Positions 5,693 through 6,062 of a stretch of 6,062 nt of DNA are shown here, piece after piece. Location of the stretch: the NCBI GenBank assembly GCA_900557315.1, contig USSI01000094.1, forward strand, positions 1 through 6,062, written 5' to 3'. How positions within the stretch are numbered: the stretch's first letter is position 1; each line of letters starts with the position of its first letter. Made by a program: the position numbers and the translations under genes. The notes under the pieces were generated by a model that was not told the origin of the DNA, searched no databases, and saw nothing but the letters and a program-made list of their open reading frames with translations. The DNA is from an uncultured Butyricicoccus sp. Lineage in GTDB: Bacteria > Bacillota > Clostridia > Oscillospirales > Butyricicoccaceae.

Positions 5693-5938
5693 ATGGATGA
5701 AATCTTAAAAGGTCAGTTCCAGCTCTGGCTGGATCAAAATGGGCTGGAGGATGACGCCGTGTATCAGGCCGGGCTGGCGCTCGACCAGCGGCTTTGTTCC
5801 CTCTGTTCGCTGCCGGATTTTTTGGATATCGAGCCGGTCATCAACGAATATCAGTACGTCACCGCCGAGCGCGCCTTTTGCGCGGGGTTCGCGTGGGCGG
5901 TCGCGCTCGCCGGACAGGCAAAGGAGTTTTTGGCATAA
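5693..5938 (+). CDS. Small helical protein, unknown function
   Basis: An 81-residue protein I do not recognise. It looks all-helical: an acidic first part (MDEILKGQFQLWLDQNGLEDD), a middle LCSLCSLPDFLDIEPVINEY, and a C-terminal helix RAFCAGFAWAVALAGQAKEFLA (about 60-81) that is rich in Ala and moderately hydrophobic. Two cysteines lie three residues apart near the middle, but no further metal-binding pattern is visible. A near-consensus promoter, an AAAGGAG at good spacing and GC-rich codon use like its neighbours support real expression. The layout, with an RHH regulator divergent across shared operator-like repeats, suggests it is under RHH control; it could be a toxin-like or accessory partner, but nothing in the protein shows this. 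The CRISPR-like repeats start 24 bases after its stop. Confidence 0.8.
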   Translation: MDEILKGQFQLWLDQNGLEDDAVYQAGLALDQRLCSLCSLPDFLDIEPVINEYQYVTAERAFCAGFAWAVALAGQAKEFLA

Positions 5939-5962
5939 GGTGCGGGAGCAGTATCGCACATG

Positions 5963-6062
5963 GTTTCAGGCGATGCCCCCGCGAGGGGGCATCCTTTACG
6001 GCTTGGATTATTACCAAATCCGACCAGTTTCAAGTCATGCCCCCGTGAGGGGGCATCGCCGG
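5963..6062 (-). CRISPR. Putative CRISPR array end: two repeats and one spacer, running off the window
   Basis: Two 31-nt units, 5963-5993 and 6027-6057, agree at 27 of 31 positions and lie 64 bases apart with a unique 33-nt segment (5994-6026) between them. Each starts GTTTCA and carries a palindrome: GATGCCCCC/GGGGGCATC with loop GCGA in the first, ATGCCCCC/GGGGGCAT with loop GTGA in the second. Read on the minus strand a unit ends ...ACTTGAAAC, close to the ATTGAAAC end typical of many CRISPR repeats, and the size and central stem resemble type I-C repeats. The left unit has its changes in the 3' half of the repeat, as expected for a degenerate leader-distal repeat, so the leader and any cas genes would be to the right. 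With two copies only, a dispersed hairpin repeat remains possible. Confidence 0.55.

Noticed and set aside
5972..5997. First repeat hairpin as an intrinsic terminator of the 81-codon gene
   Set aside because: Only three T residues follow the stem, and the same hairpin with its flanking bases recurs 64 bases on. It may still slow transcription, but the repeat reading explains more.
1..6062. tRNA, rRNA, insertion sequence or known riboswitch
   Set aside because: No cloverleaf, rRNA-like stretch, transposase frame or recognised aptamer core was found by eye on either strand.

Overview
The window looks like chromosomal DNA of a GC-rich Clostridia-type Bacillota, probably an Oscillospirales/Ruminococcaceae-like gut anaerobe. 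The basis is purine-rich Shine-Dalgarno (SD) sites, sigma-A-like promoters, Firmicutes-type release factors, a two-domain Sua5, a half-size TauE/SafE-type transporter arrangement and small Arc-like regulators. The placement is inferred from protein character and cannot be fixed from the sequence alone.

Layout. Bases 1-1023 (+) hold most of prfB (release factor 2), cut at its 5' end by the window edge and closed by an intrinsic terminator. Bases 1242-1592 (+) encode a small lipoprotein whose mature part is acidic low-complexity sequence. Bases 1659-2350 (+) hold a TauE/SafE-type (TSUP) permease in two half-genes. The first is truncated before its fourth helix and the second has lost its stop codon. 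A strong terminator hairpin at 2387-2417 separates this from a minus-strand gene set.

Read right to left, the minus-strand set is a ribbon-helix-helix (RHH) regulator (5558-5316), prfA (release factor 1, 5309-4245), a 68-residue membrane protein (4214-4008), a 154-residue membrane-anchored protein (3944-3480) and sua5/ywlC (3454-2429), ending at that terminator. The theme is translation fidelity: RF1 and RF2 end protein synthesis, and Sua5 starts t6A modification of ANN-decoding tRNAs. An RHH gene at the head of the prfA set is unusual. Its last codons contain the prfA SD.

The RHH gene is divergent from a plus-strand 81-codon gene of unknown function (5693-5938). The AT-rich interval between them carries a near-consensus promoter, two 13-bp direct repeats and a perfect 8-bp-arm inverted repeat over the promoter, which together look like an autoregulatory operator. 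The last 100 bases carry two 31-nt repeats (27/31 identical, 64 bp apart) with a GNRA-capped palindromic stem and, on the minus strand, a TTGAAAC-like 3' end. They look like the leader-distal end of a CRISPR array that runs out of the window.

Two genes, the first TSUP half and the 154-residue protein, have their SD inside the 3' arm of a perfect 10-bp hairpin that ends exactly 6 nt before the start codon. This shared geometry is one of the more interesting unexplained features here.
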